Source: Coraliomargarita sinensis (GTDB lineage Bacteria > Verrucomicrobiota > Verrucomicrobiia > Opitutales > Coraliomargaritaceae). Taken from it: a stretch of DNA of 64,000 nucleotides. The first letter of the stretch is position 1. Each line of letters begins with the position of its first letter. The notes beneath the pieces are model-generated. The model had not been told where the DNA came from. It saw only the letters and a program-made list of their open reading frames with translations, and did no database searches. The stretch covers positions 248,001-312,000 of the forward strand of contig NZ_QHJQ01000001.1 of the NCBI RefSeq assembly GCF_003185655.1, in the 5' to 3' direction. This document shows positions 18,591-27,043 of the stretch, in pieces. A program made the position numbers and the translations under genes.

Positions 18591-20890
18591 TCGCCGCAGG
18601 CCTTCCTCAGTCGCGCTTGCAAGTGAGTGCGGCGCACTTGTTGCTCGTTGTTCTTGATCGCCATGGCATAGGCGTCGAGCGAGCCGACGAGGTAGACCTT
18701 CGACTTTGCCCGGGTGATGCCGGTGTAAACCAGATTTCGTTGCAGGAGCAAAAAGTGTTGTTTGAGCAGGGGGATGACGACGACCGGATACTCGCTGCCC
18801 TGGCTCTTGTGGATGGAGATGGCATAGGCGAGGTGGACATTGGCCATTTCGCCTTTGGTGTATTCGACTTGGGTCTCGCCAAAATCAACGGTCAGTCCGG
18901 AGCGATCCGGAGCGATGGCCCGGATGATGCCGGTATCACCGTTGAAGACATTCTTGTCGTAGTTGTTGCGGTTTTGGATGACCTTGTCGCCGATTCGGAA
19001 GGTGGTGCTACCGTATTCGAGCTCCGCCGGCAGCGGCTTGCGGGTCTTTTCCCGAAAGTGGGTTTGCCTGGCGGCGGCATAATCCGGATCGGAGCGCATG
19101 CGTGACTCGGCCTGGTCTTTCGAGTTGAGTACTTCTTGCAGTTCGGCGTTTAAGAGCGTGATCCCGCCCTTGCCCCGGTGCATGGGCGACATGATTTGCA
19201 AGTCCTTGATCGGATCGATGCCATGCGTTTTGGGGATGTACTCACGGGCGAGATATTTTATCGCAAGGACGCATTGCTCCGGATCTTCCGCCTCGATGAA
19301 GGTAAAGTCCTTTTCCGGGTCGAGCTCCCGAAGACTGCGAAAGGTCATGCCCGGATGCGTCTCGCCGTGGAGAATCGCGTGGGCGGTGGTCACGATACCG
19401 CTTTCTTTGCCCTGTCGATAGATGGTATCCAGGCGCGTCACTTTTGCGGGAGGTGCGGTCAGCAGATCGCCCAGTATGTTGCCGGCCCCGACGGAGGGGA
19501 GCTGATCGGCATCGCCCACCAGAAGCAGGTGCGCTCCGCTCGGAACGGCATCGAAGAGGTGTGCTGCCAGTCGGGTATCGAGCATACTCGTTTCGTCAAG
19601 TATCAGAAAGTCGCAGGGCAGTGGCTCGTCTGCATTGTGTAGAAAGCTTCGGCTGGCGGCGTCAAACTTGAGCAGCCGGTGAATGGTACTGGCCGGCGCC
19701 CCGGATGCTTCGGCCAATCGCTGGGCGGCACGCCCGGTCGGAGAGGCGAGGGCAATGCGCACTTTCTTGGCCCGCAGGATGTCGACGACAGCACGGAGGA
19801 TCGTGGTCTTTCCTGTCCCCGGGCCGCCGGTGATGGCGGACACTTTTGACCGAAGCGTATTCTGTAGGGCCGTGCGTTGTAGGCTAGCCATCTCAAAACC
19901 GGTGCGTTGCTCGGCCCAATCGATCGCGGCATCGACCTTGATCGAAGGGAGGATCGACTTGGTCTGACTGATCTGTGCCAGTGCTTCGGCGATTCGTTTT
20001 TCTGCGCCAGCTGTCTTGGGGAGCTGGTAGCCGGGGCCAAGACTTTGTCCGGCACTATCGACGGCATTGACCTTGAAGAGCCTTTCTGCCCGGTTCAGCG
20101 CGGTGATGTACTGCTGGACAAGGCCCGGCTCAAGATTGAGTAAGCGTGTGGCTTGCTCCAAAATCATTTCAGCGGTGCCCAGTGTGTGACCATCGTCTTC
20201 AAGTTGCCGCATGGTGTGGAGAATGCCCGCCTCGATGCGTTCTTTCGAATTGGTGGGGAAGCCCAGGTTGAGTGCGATTTTATCCGCGGTTTTGAAGCCG
20301 ATGCGTTCGATGTCCTCGGCCAGCCGGTAGGGCTCGTCCTGGAGAATGCGTTTGGCGCCGTTGCCGTATTTTTTCACGAGGCGGACGCATTGGGCCGGCG
20401 TGACGCCATAGGTCTGCAAGAACATCATCACGTCCCGGACCGCGCGCTGCTCATCCCAGGCCAGTTTGATTGATTTGGCCCGCTGCTTGCCGATGCCCGG
20501 GACTTCGTGCAGGCGCCCCGAATCTTCGCTGATCACGCGCAGGGTATCCGCTCCGAAGTAGTCGACGATCTTCTTCGCATAGGACTTGCCGATGCCATGA
20601 ATCAGACCGCTGCCGAGGTATTTGCGGATCCCGTGCACGGATGCCGGGAGCTGGGATTTAAAGCGGGCAAATTTGAACTGGTCTCCGTGTTGTGGATGTC
20701 GCGTCCATTCACCGTTCAGCCGAAGGGTTTCCCCACACTGCACCCCGGGTAGCTGCCCCAGGATCGTGACCGGCGTTTTCCCCTCGGGCGTGCGGAGCTC
20801 GGCAATGCAATAGGCCGAATCCTCGTTGAAGTAGATAATTCTTTCAAGGACTCCGGTGATGCTCTGGTCTGTCTGATGGGGAGCGGACAT
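18566..20890 (-). CDS. recD2: RecD2-type ATP-dependent DNA helicase
   Basis: 774 residues, a superfamily 1B 5'-to-3' helicase that works without RecBC. Seen: N-terminal OB-like domain, a helix-hairpin-helix zone ([17 protein letters not shown], then [12 protein letters not shown]), Walker [11 protein letters not shown] near 352-360, DETSMLD near 428-434, [12 protein letters not shown], and motif VI region [11 protein letters not shown] near 690-700 with YTGITRAK after. The family length and motif order are normal. It is convergent with the acyl-AMP ligase. Confidence 0.93.
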   Translation of the reverse strand: MSAPHQTDQSITGVLERIIYFNEDSAYCIAELRTPEGKTPVTILGQLPGVQCGETLRLNGEWTRHPQHGDQFKFARFKSQLPASVHGIRKYLGSGLIHGIGKSYAKKIVDYFGADTLRVISEDSGRLHEVPGIGKQRAKSIKLAWDEQRAVRDVMMFLQTYGVTPAQCVRLVKKYGNGAKRILQDEPYRLAEDIERIGFKTADKIALNLGFPTNSKERIEAGILHTMRQLEDDGHTLGTAEMILEQATRLLNLEPGLVQQYITALNRAERLFKVNAVDSAGQSLGPGYQLPKTAGAEKRIAEALAQISQTKSILPSIKVDAAIDWAEQRTGFEMASLQRTALQNTLRSKVSAITGGPGTGKTTILRAVVDILRAKKVRIALASPTGRAAQRLAEASGAPASTIHRLLKFDAASRSFLHNADEPLPCDFLILDETSMLDTRLAAHLFDAVPSGAHLLLVGDADQLPSVGAGNILGDLLTAPPAKVTRLDTIYRQGKESGIVTTAHAILHGETHPGMTFRSLRELDPEKDFTFIEAEDPEQCVLAIKYLAREYIPKTHGIDPIKDLQIMSPMHRGKGGITLLNAELQEVLNSKDQAESRMRSDPDYAAARQTHFREKTRKPLPAELEYGSTTFRIGDKVIQNRNNYDKNVFNGDTGIIRAIAPDRSGLTVDFGETQVEYTKGEMANVHLAYAISIHKSQGSEYPVVVIPLLKQHFLLLQRNLVYTGITRAKSKVYLVGSLDAYAMAIKNNEQQVRRTHLQARLRKACGDQADAASS

Positions 20891-20931
20891 GCTTTACTCC
20901 AATCAAGATATGCCCGTGCGTAGGTCGATAC

Positions 20932-20960
20932 GAAAAAGCCCCCGCAAAGTGCAGGGGCTT
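20932..20960 (-). terminator. Rho-independent terminator
   Basis: On the minus strand AAGCCCCTGCACTTTGCGGG, then GGCTTTTT: a stem of seven to eight GC-rich pairs and a T run. It lies 16 bases after the stop of the secreted discoidin-like gene and 41 bases before the recD2 start, so it separates the two. Confidence 0.85.
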
Positions 20961-20976
20961 GGAAAGAGACCGAATA

Positions 20977-22377
20977 TTACTCGGAAATGACCGGTGGGTC
21001 ATCGGGAGGATCTTCAGGCGGACCGCCGGGATCGCCGTCCTCGGTTTCCATCGTGAAGATGATGTCATCGAATTCGACATTACCTACGACTTCGACTTGG
21101 CCGAACGTAATGCCCGGACGCCCTTGGGCGGACTGCACTTGGAAGTCCTGCTGGCCGGGTCGGTACAGCGCGGTCTGAATGACAGACTCGGTGCCGGCAC
21201 CTTCAGGAACGAAGCGGAAGATCGCATACCGGCGCTCCAAGTCATCGAAGATTTGCAGGGCACGGTCCTCATTCGCACTCACCCGGACGGAGTAGGAGTC
21301 CTCGATTTCCTTGAAGTAATCGAGTGGGACACTGACAACTTCATGGCTGCTTTGAGCCGCGAGGTAAGGTGTGTAAGCCCCGCCGGTGGCCGCGAGTTCG
21401 GCGCGCTGTAGCATACCCTGATCATCCTCGTAGGTGGCGACCCCGGTGGCACCCTGGCTGTCCTCGAAGTAGCTCGGGAGTTGATCCAGGAAGTAAACTT
21501 GAACCAGACCGCTGGTCTGCGTACTGTACTGGGCCGCAAAGGTGCGAACCTGAGTTTCCTTCTTCATATCCACAATGATGATGCACTCCTCGTTGGACGG
21601 GAATTCATAGGTTGTCGTGGGGTCCTCATCCAGAAGGTTCAGGATCTTGTCGATCGGGCCTCCGCTCACGTAAGCGATGCGGGTACCCGTGTAGGCCGAC
21701 GCAAAATCATAATCAATGATCGGGGATTGCGCCTGTATGAGCTCCTCTTCGCTTTCACCCTTTCCAAGGGTGAACTCGGCTTGGGTAATCTTCAGAGGTC
21801 CGGTCGCGCCGAAATTACCAATCGTACCGGATTTGCTGATATCAAAGCGCACCATAATAAACCGGGTCTCGACTTCCGGGAATGTCACGGAGGGGAGTTC
21901 GCCCGATTTAAAGTCGATCTCTTTGGTCAGCGCGATCCAGGCATCACTCTCGACATCCTCCAGAGTGTCCGATTTGAAAAGCTGGAAATCACCGGAGGCA
22001 CTTTGATTGTTCAGGAAGAAACGAGAAACCCGCATGAACTGGCCCAGATCAATGATGTAGTCGTGTCGACCATTCTCGATCGTATAGGTTAGGGCGGAGT
22101 TGTCGCTGAGAAAGATGGACTCTTCAAAGTAACCGACATCGGGCACCTGTATCCGCTGAAACTGATCGTCTTTGACCAGGATGAGCGTGGCGCCCATGTG
22201 CCAGCGGGCCAGGTTCTTCGGGATTCGTTCAAGCTCCTCGGTGGTGGGCTCGGGAATACGATAAAGATCAACGGTGGCAGACGACTGTGCCGGGAGCACC
22301 CCTTGTGAGTAGATGGCGGCACAGGTGATTGCGAGTGCCCGAAGCGAGCCTCGCGGTAGGAGGGTGAGTGTGCTCAT
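20977..22377 (-). CDS. Secreted discoidin-like protein, unknown role
   Basis: 466 residues. Seen: signal peptide (about 1-31), then two tandem beta-rich parts. Part one (about 60-205) has the pattern of F5/8-type C (discoidin) domains: NGRHDYIIDLGQFMRVSRFF, and ETRFIMVRFDISKSG near its end. Part two (about 225-390) has a related plan: EDPTTTYEFPSNEECIIIVD and RRYAIFRFVPEG. The tail is acidic and proline-rich (GGPPEDPPDDPP). The domain call is by pattern only. It diverges from the exopolysaccharide operon with 208 bases between, so it may be a matrix or surface protein. Confidence 0.6.
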   Translation of the reverse strand: MSTLTLLPRGSLRALAITCAAIYSQGVLPAQSSATVDLYRIPEPTTEELERIPKNLARWHMGATLILVKDDQFQRIQVPDVGYFEESIFLSDNSALTYTIENGRHDYIIDLGQFMRVSRFFLNNQSASGDFQLFKSDTLEDVESDAWIALTKEIDFKSGELPSVTFPEVETRFIMVRFDISKSGTIGNFGATGPLKITQAEFTLGKGESEEELIQAQSPIIDYDFASAYTGTRIAYVSGGPIDKILNLLDEDPTTTYEFPSNEECIIIVDMKKETQVRTFAAQYSTQTSGLVQVYFLDQLPSYFEDSQGATGVATYEDDQGMLQRAELAATGGAYTPYLAAQSSHEVVSVPLDYFKEIEDSYSVRVSANEDRALQIFDDLERRYAIFRFVPEGAGTESVIQTALYRPGQQDFQVQSAQGRPGITFGQVEVVGNVEFDDIIFTMETEDGDPGGPPEDPPDDPPVISE

Positions 22378-22585
22378 AATAATTTGAGGTTAAATTACAC
22401 AGCGGATGCGGATTATTTACCCTAAAGGTAGCGATCTGTCTACGCGATTGCAATCCTGTAATTTTACGTAGGGAGGTGTTAAATTAAGCTTTACGATAGG
22501 CTTATTCGGAGTAGTATTGCAATCGTTAGGCTACTTGGTTCGCCTTCACCTATCCTACCTACGAACAACAATCCGCAAAATCTCT

Positions 22586-23869
22586 ATGAAACTGCCCATG
22601 CAGTATATAAGAGTCGCCGTTTTGGCTGCGTGTGCCTCGACGCTCTCAGTCTCCGCACAAGTTGATAAAACACCCGATTTCGCGCCTTTCCTTCTGGATA
22701 AACGTGTCGAGCGCGAGGATTACAACTTTCGGCTGGGTCCCATGCTGGTCGATATGGTCGGCTCCTTTGGAATTGAGTATAACGATAATATCAACACGTC
22801 CGAAGTCGCGCCGATCGAGGATGTGATCCTTCAGCCGGGCATTTCCTTTGGCCTGAAGTGGCAGATCAACGAATACAATGAACTGGATGCGAATCTTGGC
22901 TTGGAATACTGGCATTACCTCAGCGAGAGTGAGCTGAATGACTTCAGCAACCAGATCGGGCTCACTCCCAATACGGAGCTTTCCTTCCGGGTGTTGATTA
23001 AAGATATCACCTTTCGGATTTACGACCGCATCCAATATTCCTTCGATTCAGCCGACTCTGTCGTGGTGGATCCGGTCACCGGTAACGTTATCGATAGCGA
23101 TCCCGAAGCGTTTACCCGTTTCCGGAACGTTTTAGGGATTCAAACCGAATGGTTTATCGGCGAAACGATCTTCAGCGCCCAGCTCAGCCGGGAGGATATT
23201 TACAGTCCGGAGGATATTTTCGAATACGTGAACCGCTACGAACACAAGGCGGCATTGAACGTCGAGCGCGCGCTGGCCGCTAACTTCACTACCGGCCTGG
23301 GTATTTCTTACTCCACGATCGACTTTGACCTGGCGGTCAACAACGACGCGGATACGTTTACCTTCGGCCCGTGGATCGATTGGAAAATTACGGAATTCAT
23401 CGGTCTCTACGCTGGTGTCGCGTACAACGACTATGATTTTGAAACGGGTGCCCTAACAGACGGCACTGTTTTTGGCGACGACTCCGAACTCGAGGATTAC
23501 ACTTGGATGGTGCGCCTGAGCCACGTCGCCAACGAAGTGTTTAACCACCAAGTCGAATGGTATCGCGCCATCTCTGTCAGTAACACAGCCAACAGTAACG
23601 TACTCGACGGCATCCGCTACTCCTTCGCCTATAACATCATGCCCAGAATCCGCCTGGATGGGGCAGTTGGGTATGAAGAGAGCGAAAGTTCAGGTGGCCT
23701 GATCAATGACGACTTTGACCGCTGGATATGGGGTTTGTCGACCGAGGTCTTATTGGGGCCGCAATTAACTGCAGATATAGGCTATCGTTACATCGATAAA
23801 GAGTCCGATGCCGCATTTCAAAGTTATGAACAAAATCAGTTTCGCATTTTCTTAAAATACGACTTTTAA
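22586..23869 (+). CDS. Outer-membrane beta-barrel of an exopolysaccharide locus
   Basis: 427 residues. Seen: signal peptide (1-24, ending VSAQ), then alternating polar/hydrophobic strands with many aromatic ends and a C-terminal YEQNQFRIFLKYDF ending in Phe, as in outer-membrane barrels. Such barrels are found next to Wza/Wzc genes in Verrucomicrobiota and Gammaproteobacteria (VpsM-like). First gene of a plus-strand run with the export protein 17 bases downstream. The ATG at 22586 gives the signal peptide; the frame is open further upstream without similarity. Confidence 0.75.
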   Translation: MKLPMQYIRVAVLAACASTLSVSAQVDKTPDFAPFLLDKRVEREDYNFRLGPMLVDMVGSFGIEYNDNINTSEVAPIEDVILQPGISFGLKWQINEYNELDANLGLEYWHYLSESELNDFSNQIGLTPNTELSFRVLIKDITFRIYDRIQYSFDSADSVVVDPVTGNVIDSDPEAFTRFRNVLGIQTEWFIGETIFSAQLSREDIYSPEDIFEYVNRYEHKAALNVERALAANFTTGLGISYSTIDFDLAVNNDADTFTFGPWIDWKITEFIGLYAGVAYNDYDFETGALTDGTVFGDDSELEDYTWMVRLSHVANEVFNHQVEWYRAISVSNTANSNVLDGIRYSFAYNIMPRIRLDGAVGYEESESSGGLINDDFDRWIWGLSTEVLLGPQLTADIGYRYIDKESDAAFQSYEQNQFRIFLKYDF

Positions 23870-23886
23870 TTAAATGCTCTGAAACG

Positions 23887-24813
23887 ATGTTTGTCTACCT
23901 ACGGAAAGTTTGTGTGCCCGTTCTCCTGGCTTTGGGGATGTGCACTGCCCTGATGGCGGATAACGGGACTCAAACTGTACCTGCCGACACAGACCCGGAT
24001 TACATGTCGCTGCTGGATGATGACTGGGAGTTGAAATCCGGCGATCGCGTTGTTTACGAAGTCCTGGAAGAACGGGAGGACGAGCCAATGCTTTTGGTGG
24101 TCAATGGTAACGGCGATCTCCGTGTCCCGCTCATTGGTCGTGTGGAGGCGCAGGGCAAAACGAGCAAACAACTGGCGTTTGAAATAAAAAAAGAATTGGA
24201 GAAGGAATTTTTTCACCGCGCCACCGTGGTGATCAGTCAGCGGGAGGAAGACCGCAACCGGGGGCGTATTTCTGTCATCGGTGAAGTAAGGCGTCAGGGA
24301 GAACAAATCATCCCCGTGGATTCGCCGCTGACTCTCAGCCAAGCGATCATGCAAAGTGGCGGCTTTTCTGCCGAGGCAGACCGTTCGAAGGTCAGCGTGG
24401 TCGGCCAAGGGGAGCAGCAGGCGCGCCTGGAAATAGATCTAGGTGCCATGCTGGAAAGCGGCGACCTCTCGCAGGATCCGATCCTCAAACCCGGGGATTC
24501 AGTCATCGTGCCCCGTACCGATCAGTCAAAGAACCAGGTCTATGTCCTTGGTGCGGTCAATGCCCCCGGGCTTTATTCCATTCGCGGGAGTAATTTTACC
24601 TTGAGCCAGGTGATATTGATGGCGAAAGGCTTTACCCGTTTTGCCCGCAAGAACAAGGTGCGCCTGGTTTCCAAAGACGAGAGTGGTGAAAAAGTGGAGC
24701 GTGAGATTGATGTGGGAAAGATACTTGAAGGCGGCGACCGTGCCAAAGATCCTGTCATCAAGCCGGGCGATATGGTAATTGTTGATGAGAAGATGATTAG
24801 TTTTACTGGTTAG
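23887..24813 (+). CDS. Polysaccharide export protein (Wza-like, SLBB domains)
   Basis: 308 residues. Seen: signal peptide (1-24), a poly-export domain (ELKSGDRVVYEVLEER, then VNGNGDLRVPLIGRVEAQGK, near 48-125) and two SLBB ligand-binding domains (ISVIGEVRRQGEQIIP near 138-153 and VYVLGAVNAPGLYSI near 218-232). No lipobox cysteine at the signal cleavage region. Forms the periplasmic/outer-membrane conduit for polysaccharide. Third-codon usage and spacing (33 bases) tie it to the kinase gene downstream. Confidence 0.9.
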   Translation: MFVYLRKVCVPVLLALGMCTALMADNGTQTVPADTDPDYMSLLDDDWELKSGDRVVYEVLEEREDEPMLLVVNGNGDLRVPLIGRVEAQGKTSKQLAFEIKKELEKEFFHRATVVISQREEDRNRGRISVIGEVRRQGEQIIPVDSPLTLSQAIMQSGGFSAEADRSKVSVVGQGEQQARLEIDLGAMLESGDLSQDPILKPGDSVIVPRTDQSKNQVYVLGAVNAPGLYSIRGSNFTLSQVILMAKGFTRFARKNKVRLVSKDESGEKVEREIDVGKILEGGDRAKDPVIKPGDMVIVDEKMISFTG

Positions 24814-24846
24814 TTTTTGGATCGGCCCCTAATCTATGTAGAATAA

Positions 24847-27018
24847 ATGAGTGACCTATTCAATGACGACAACCAGGCAGGGAAGGTGGATTATGCGGAA
24901 ATACTGCATAAAAGCATTTACCGGACGAAGATCGTGCTCAAGCGCTTCTGGTGGGTCTTGCCGGTCGCGGTGTCGTTGGGTGTCGCCTACAAGGCCATCG
25001 AGAGCTTTTTAGAAGCGCCGAATTATCGCTCGAATGCCCAGATGATGTTGAGCGGACGGATCTCACTCCCGGAGAATGAGCTTTATGCGGAGGAGCGTGC
25101 CAATTTCTTCGGCACACAAATTGAGCTGATGGAAAGCAGCCAGGTGAAATCCCGGGCGATCGAGCGGGTGAAACTGACAGAACCCGAAGTCTACGAGAGT
25201 CTGGAGCAAAAAGAAGAGTTTCTCAATGAGGGGCTGCGTAGTCTCAAAATTGCAGCCGAGGTGAAGGATGACACCTCAATTTTCGCACTCTCTGCCATCA
25301 CCCCGGACCGAAAGTTTTCGCAGGAATTCCTCGATGCGGTCATGGCGGAATACATCAACCGGCGGAGTGAAATGCGGGCCAAGACCTCTGAAAAGACCTA
25401 CGACGCGATCGCTGCAAAAATCAAGTCACTCGAGGACGAGATTAATCAAAACGAAGATGCCATCGTCGATTTCCAACGCAAAAATAATATAGTGTTCATA
25501 CAGGAGCAGGGGTCTGCAGCCGGCACCTATCTTGCTGATCTTAAACGGCGACTCGCCGAATTGAAGACGGAGTCACGGACGCTATCATCGATCTCGGACA
25601 GTAGTGAAGTTGAGGAACTTATCTTGAAGGATGTTCCCACGCCGGACGACGGCTCCTCGGACGGGACCATTGTTTCCGCAATCGGCTCCAAGGAAGATAA
25701 CGAAAAATACACCGAAGCGAAAAATCAACTCGATCAACTGAAGGCTGATTTGGAGGAGTTTGAAATTTACCTTAAGCCCAAGCATCCGAAAATTATCGGC
25801 CTCAAGGATCAAATCGAGCGCACTTCCAACCAACTGGAAATCCTGCGGAGACAAGCCTTTGAGCGAATCGGAGAGCGCAAGCTCGTGATCGAGCGCCGCA
25901 TCGACAACCTGAATGATGAAATCGCGATTTGGGAGCAGAGTGCACTGGAGAACGGACGACTGATTGCCGAATTTGAGCGTCTGCAGTCCCGCCTCGAACG
26001 TTCCAAGGCCGCCTACGAACGCAACCAGGAAGCGCTTCGTGCCATCGACACAGGCCAGAGCCTGAGCCAGGAGACCGTGAGTGTCCTGGAAGACGCCAGC
26101 CCGGCCTATCCGGCCGGGCAGGGGACCGTCATCCGCCTCGCCGAGGGGGCGGCATATGGCATCGTCCTGGCGATCGGCGTACTCGCCCTGATCTCTTTTC
26201 TGGACAACCGGATTTTTTCCGCCGCAGATATTACGAATCATTTTGATGAGCCCCTCCTGGGTGCGATTCCTTTCGAAAAAAACCATGATGGGGATCATAC
26301 CATGGTTCTTCTTCGGAAAAGCGATGAGCGCTATATCTTTGCGGAGGCATGCCGGAATTTGCGCACCTCTGTTTTCTTTATGGGGGACGAGTCATGGAAG
26401 CCGTCAGTTTTTGCCGTGACCAGTGCGGTGCCTTCTGAAGGAAAATCCACGGTTTCGGCAAATCTCGCGGTGGCCCTTTCGTTCTCCCACTCCAAAGTGC
26501 TTTTGGTCGATGCGGATTTGCGGAGAGGCCGCCTGCACAAGCTCATGAATTTGGATTTTGATGGTGGGCTGACGGACGTTCTCGAAGGCCGCAAAGAGAT
26601 GGAAGAGGTGATTCAGCGCAGCACCTATGACAATCTGGATTTTGTCTCGATTGGCGGGCACCCTGACCACCCGGCCGAATTGTTAATGAGCGACTCAATG
26701 GAGCAGTTTATCAAACATGCGAGGGAGCACTACGATTTCATTGTATTTGATACGGCCCCGATTCTCGCGACAGACGACACGACTAGCTTTGCGCCCTTCG
26801 TGGATGCGGTCCTGTTTACCGTTCGCTGTTCGTACACGCATCTGCGACAAATCAAGCCGGCTATTGCGCGCCTGAAGGAGCGCAGCACGAATGTGGACGG
26901 CATCATTCTGAATTATGTCGATACCGCGCAGCCCGGTTATTACTACTATCGTTACTCGGAATATTACACGAGTACTCAGAAGCCGGAAGACAGCGTAAAA
27001 TCTGTGGGAGGGGTCTAA
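24847..27018 (+). CDS. Wzc-type polysaccharide co-polymerase and tyrosine autokinase
   Basis: 723 residues. Seen: N-terminal Wzz domain with a first membrane helix (about 36-55), a long coiled-coil periplasmic arm (about 180-410), a second helix (about 430-455), then a BY-kinase domain with Walker A SAVPSEGKSTVSANLA near 525-540, Walker A' LLVDADLRRGRL near 551-562, Walker B FIVFDTAPI near 628-636, and a C-terminal tyrosine cluster (YYYYRYSEYYTS). Controls chain length and export through cycles of tyrosine phosphorylation. Its stop lies 26 bases before the downstream ligase start. No separate phosphatase (Wzb) is in the window. Confidence 0.93.
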   Translation: MSDLFNDDNQAGKVDYAEILHKSIYRTKIVLKRFWWVLPVAVSLGVAYKAIESFLEAPNYRSNAQMMLSGRISLPENELYAEERANFFGTQIELMESSQVKSRAIERVKLTEPEVYESLEQKEEFLNEGLRSLKIAAEVKDDTSIFALSAITPDRKFSQEFLDAVMAEYINRRSEMRAKTSEKTYDAIAAKIKSLEDEINQNEDAIVDFQRKNNIVFIQEQGSAAGTYLADLKRRLAELKTESRTLSSISDSSEVEELILKDVPTPDDGSSDGTIVSAIGSKEDNEKYTEAKNQLDQLKADLEEFEIYLKPKHPKIIGLKDQIERTSNQLEILRRQAFERIGERKLVIERRIDNLNDEIAIWEQSALENGRLIAEFERLQSRLERSKAAYERNQEALRAIDTGQSLSQETVSVLEDASPAYPAGQGTVIRLAEGAAYGIVLAIGVLALISFLDNRIFSAADITNHFDEPLLGAIPFEKNHDGDHTMVLLRKSDERYIFAEACRNLRTSVFFMGDESWKPSVFAVTSAVPSEGKSTVSANLAVALSFSHSKVLLVDADLRRGRLHKLMNLDFDGGLTDVLEGRKEMEEVIQRSTYDNLDFVSIGGHPDHPAELLMSDSMEQFIKHAREHYDFIVFDTAPILATDDTTSFAPFVDAVLFTVRCSYTHLRQIKPAIARLKERSTNVDGIILNYVDTAQPGYYYYRYSEYYTSTQKPEDSVKSVGGV

Positions 27019-27043
27019 CCCGGACTTGGACTTAAGACTGACC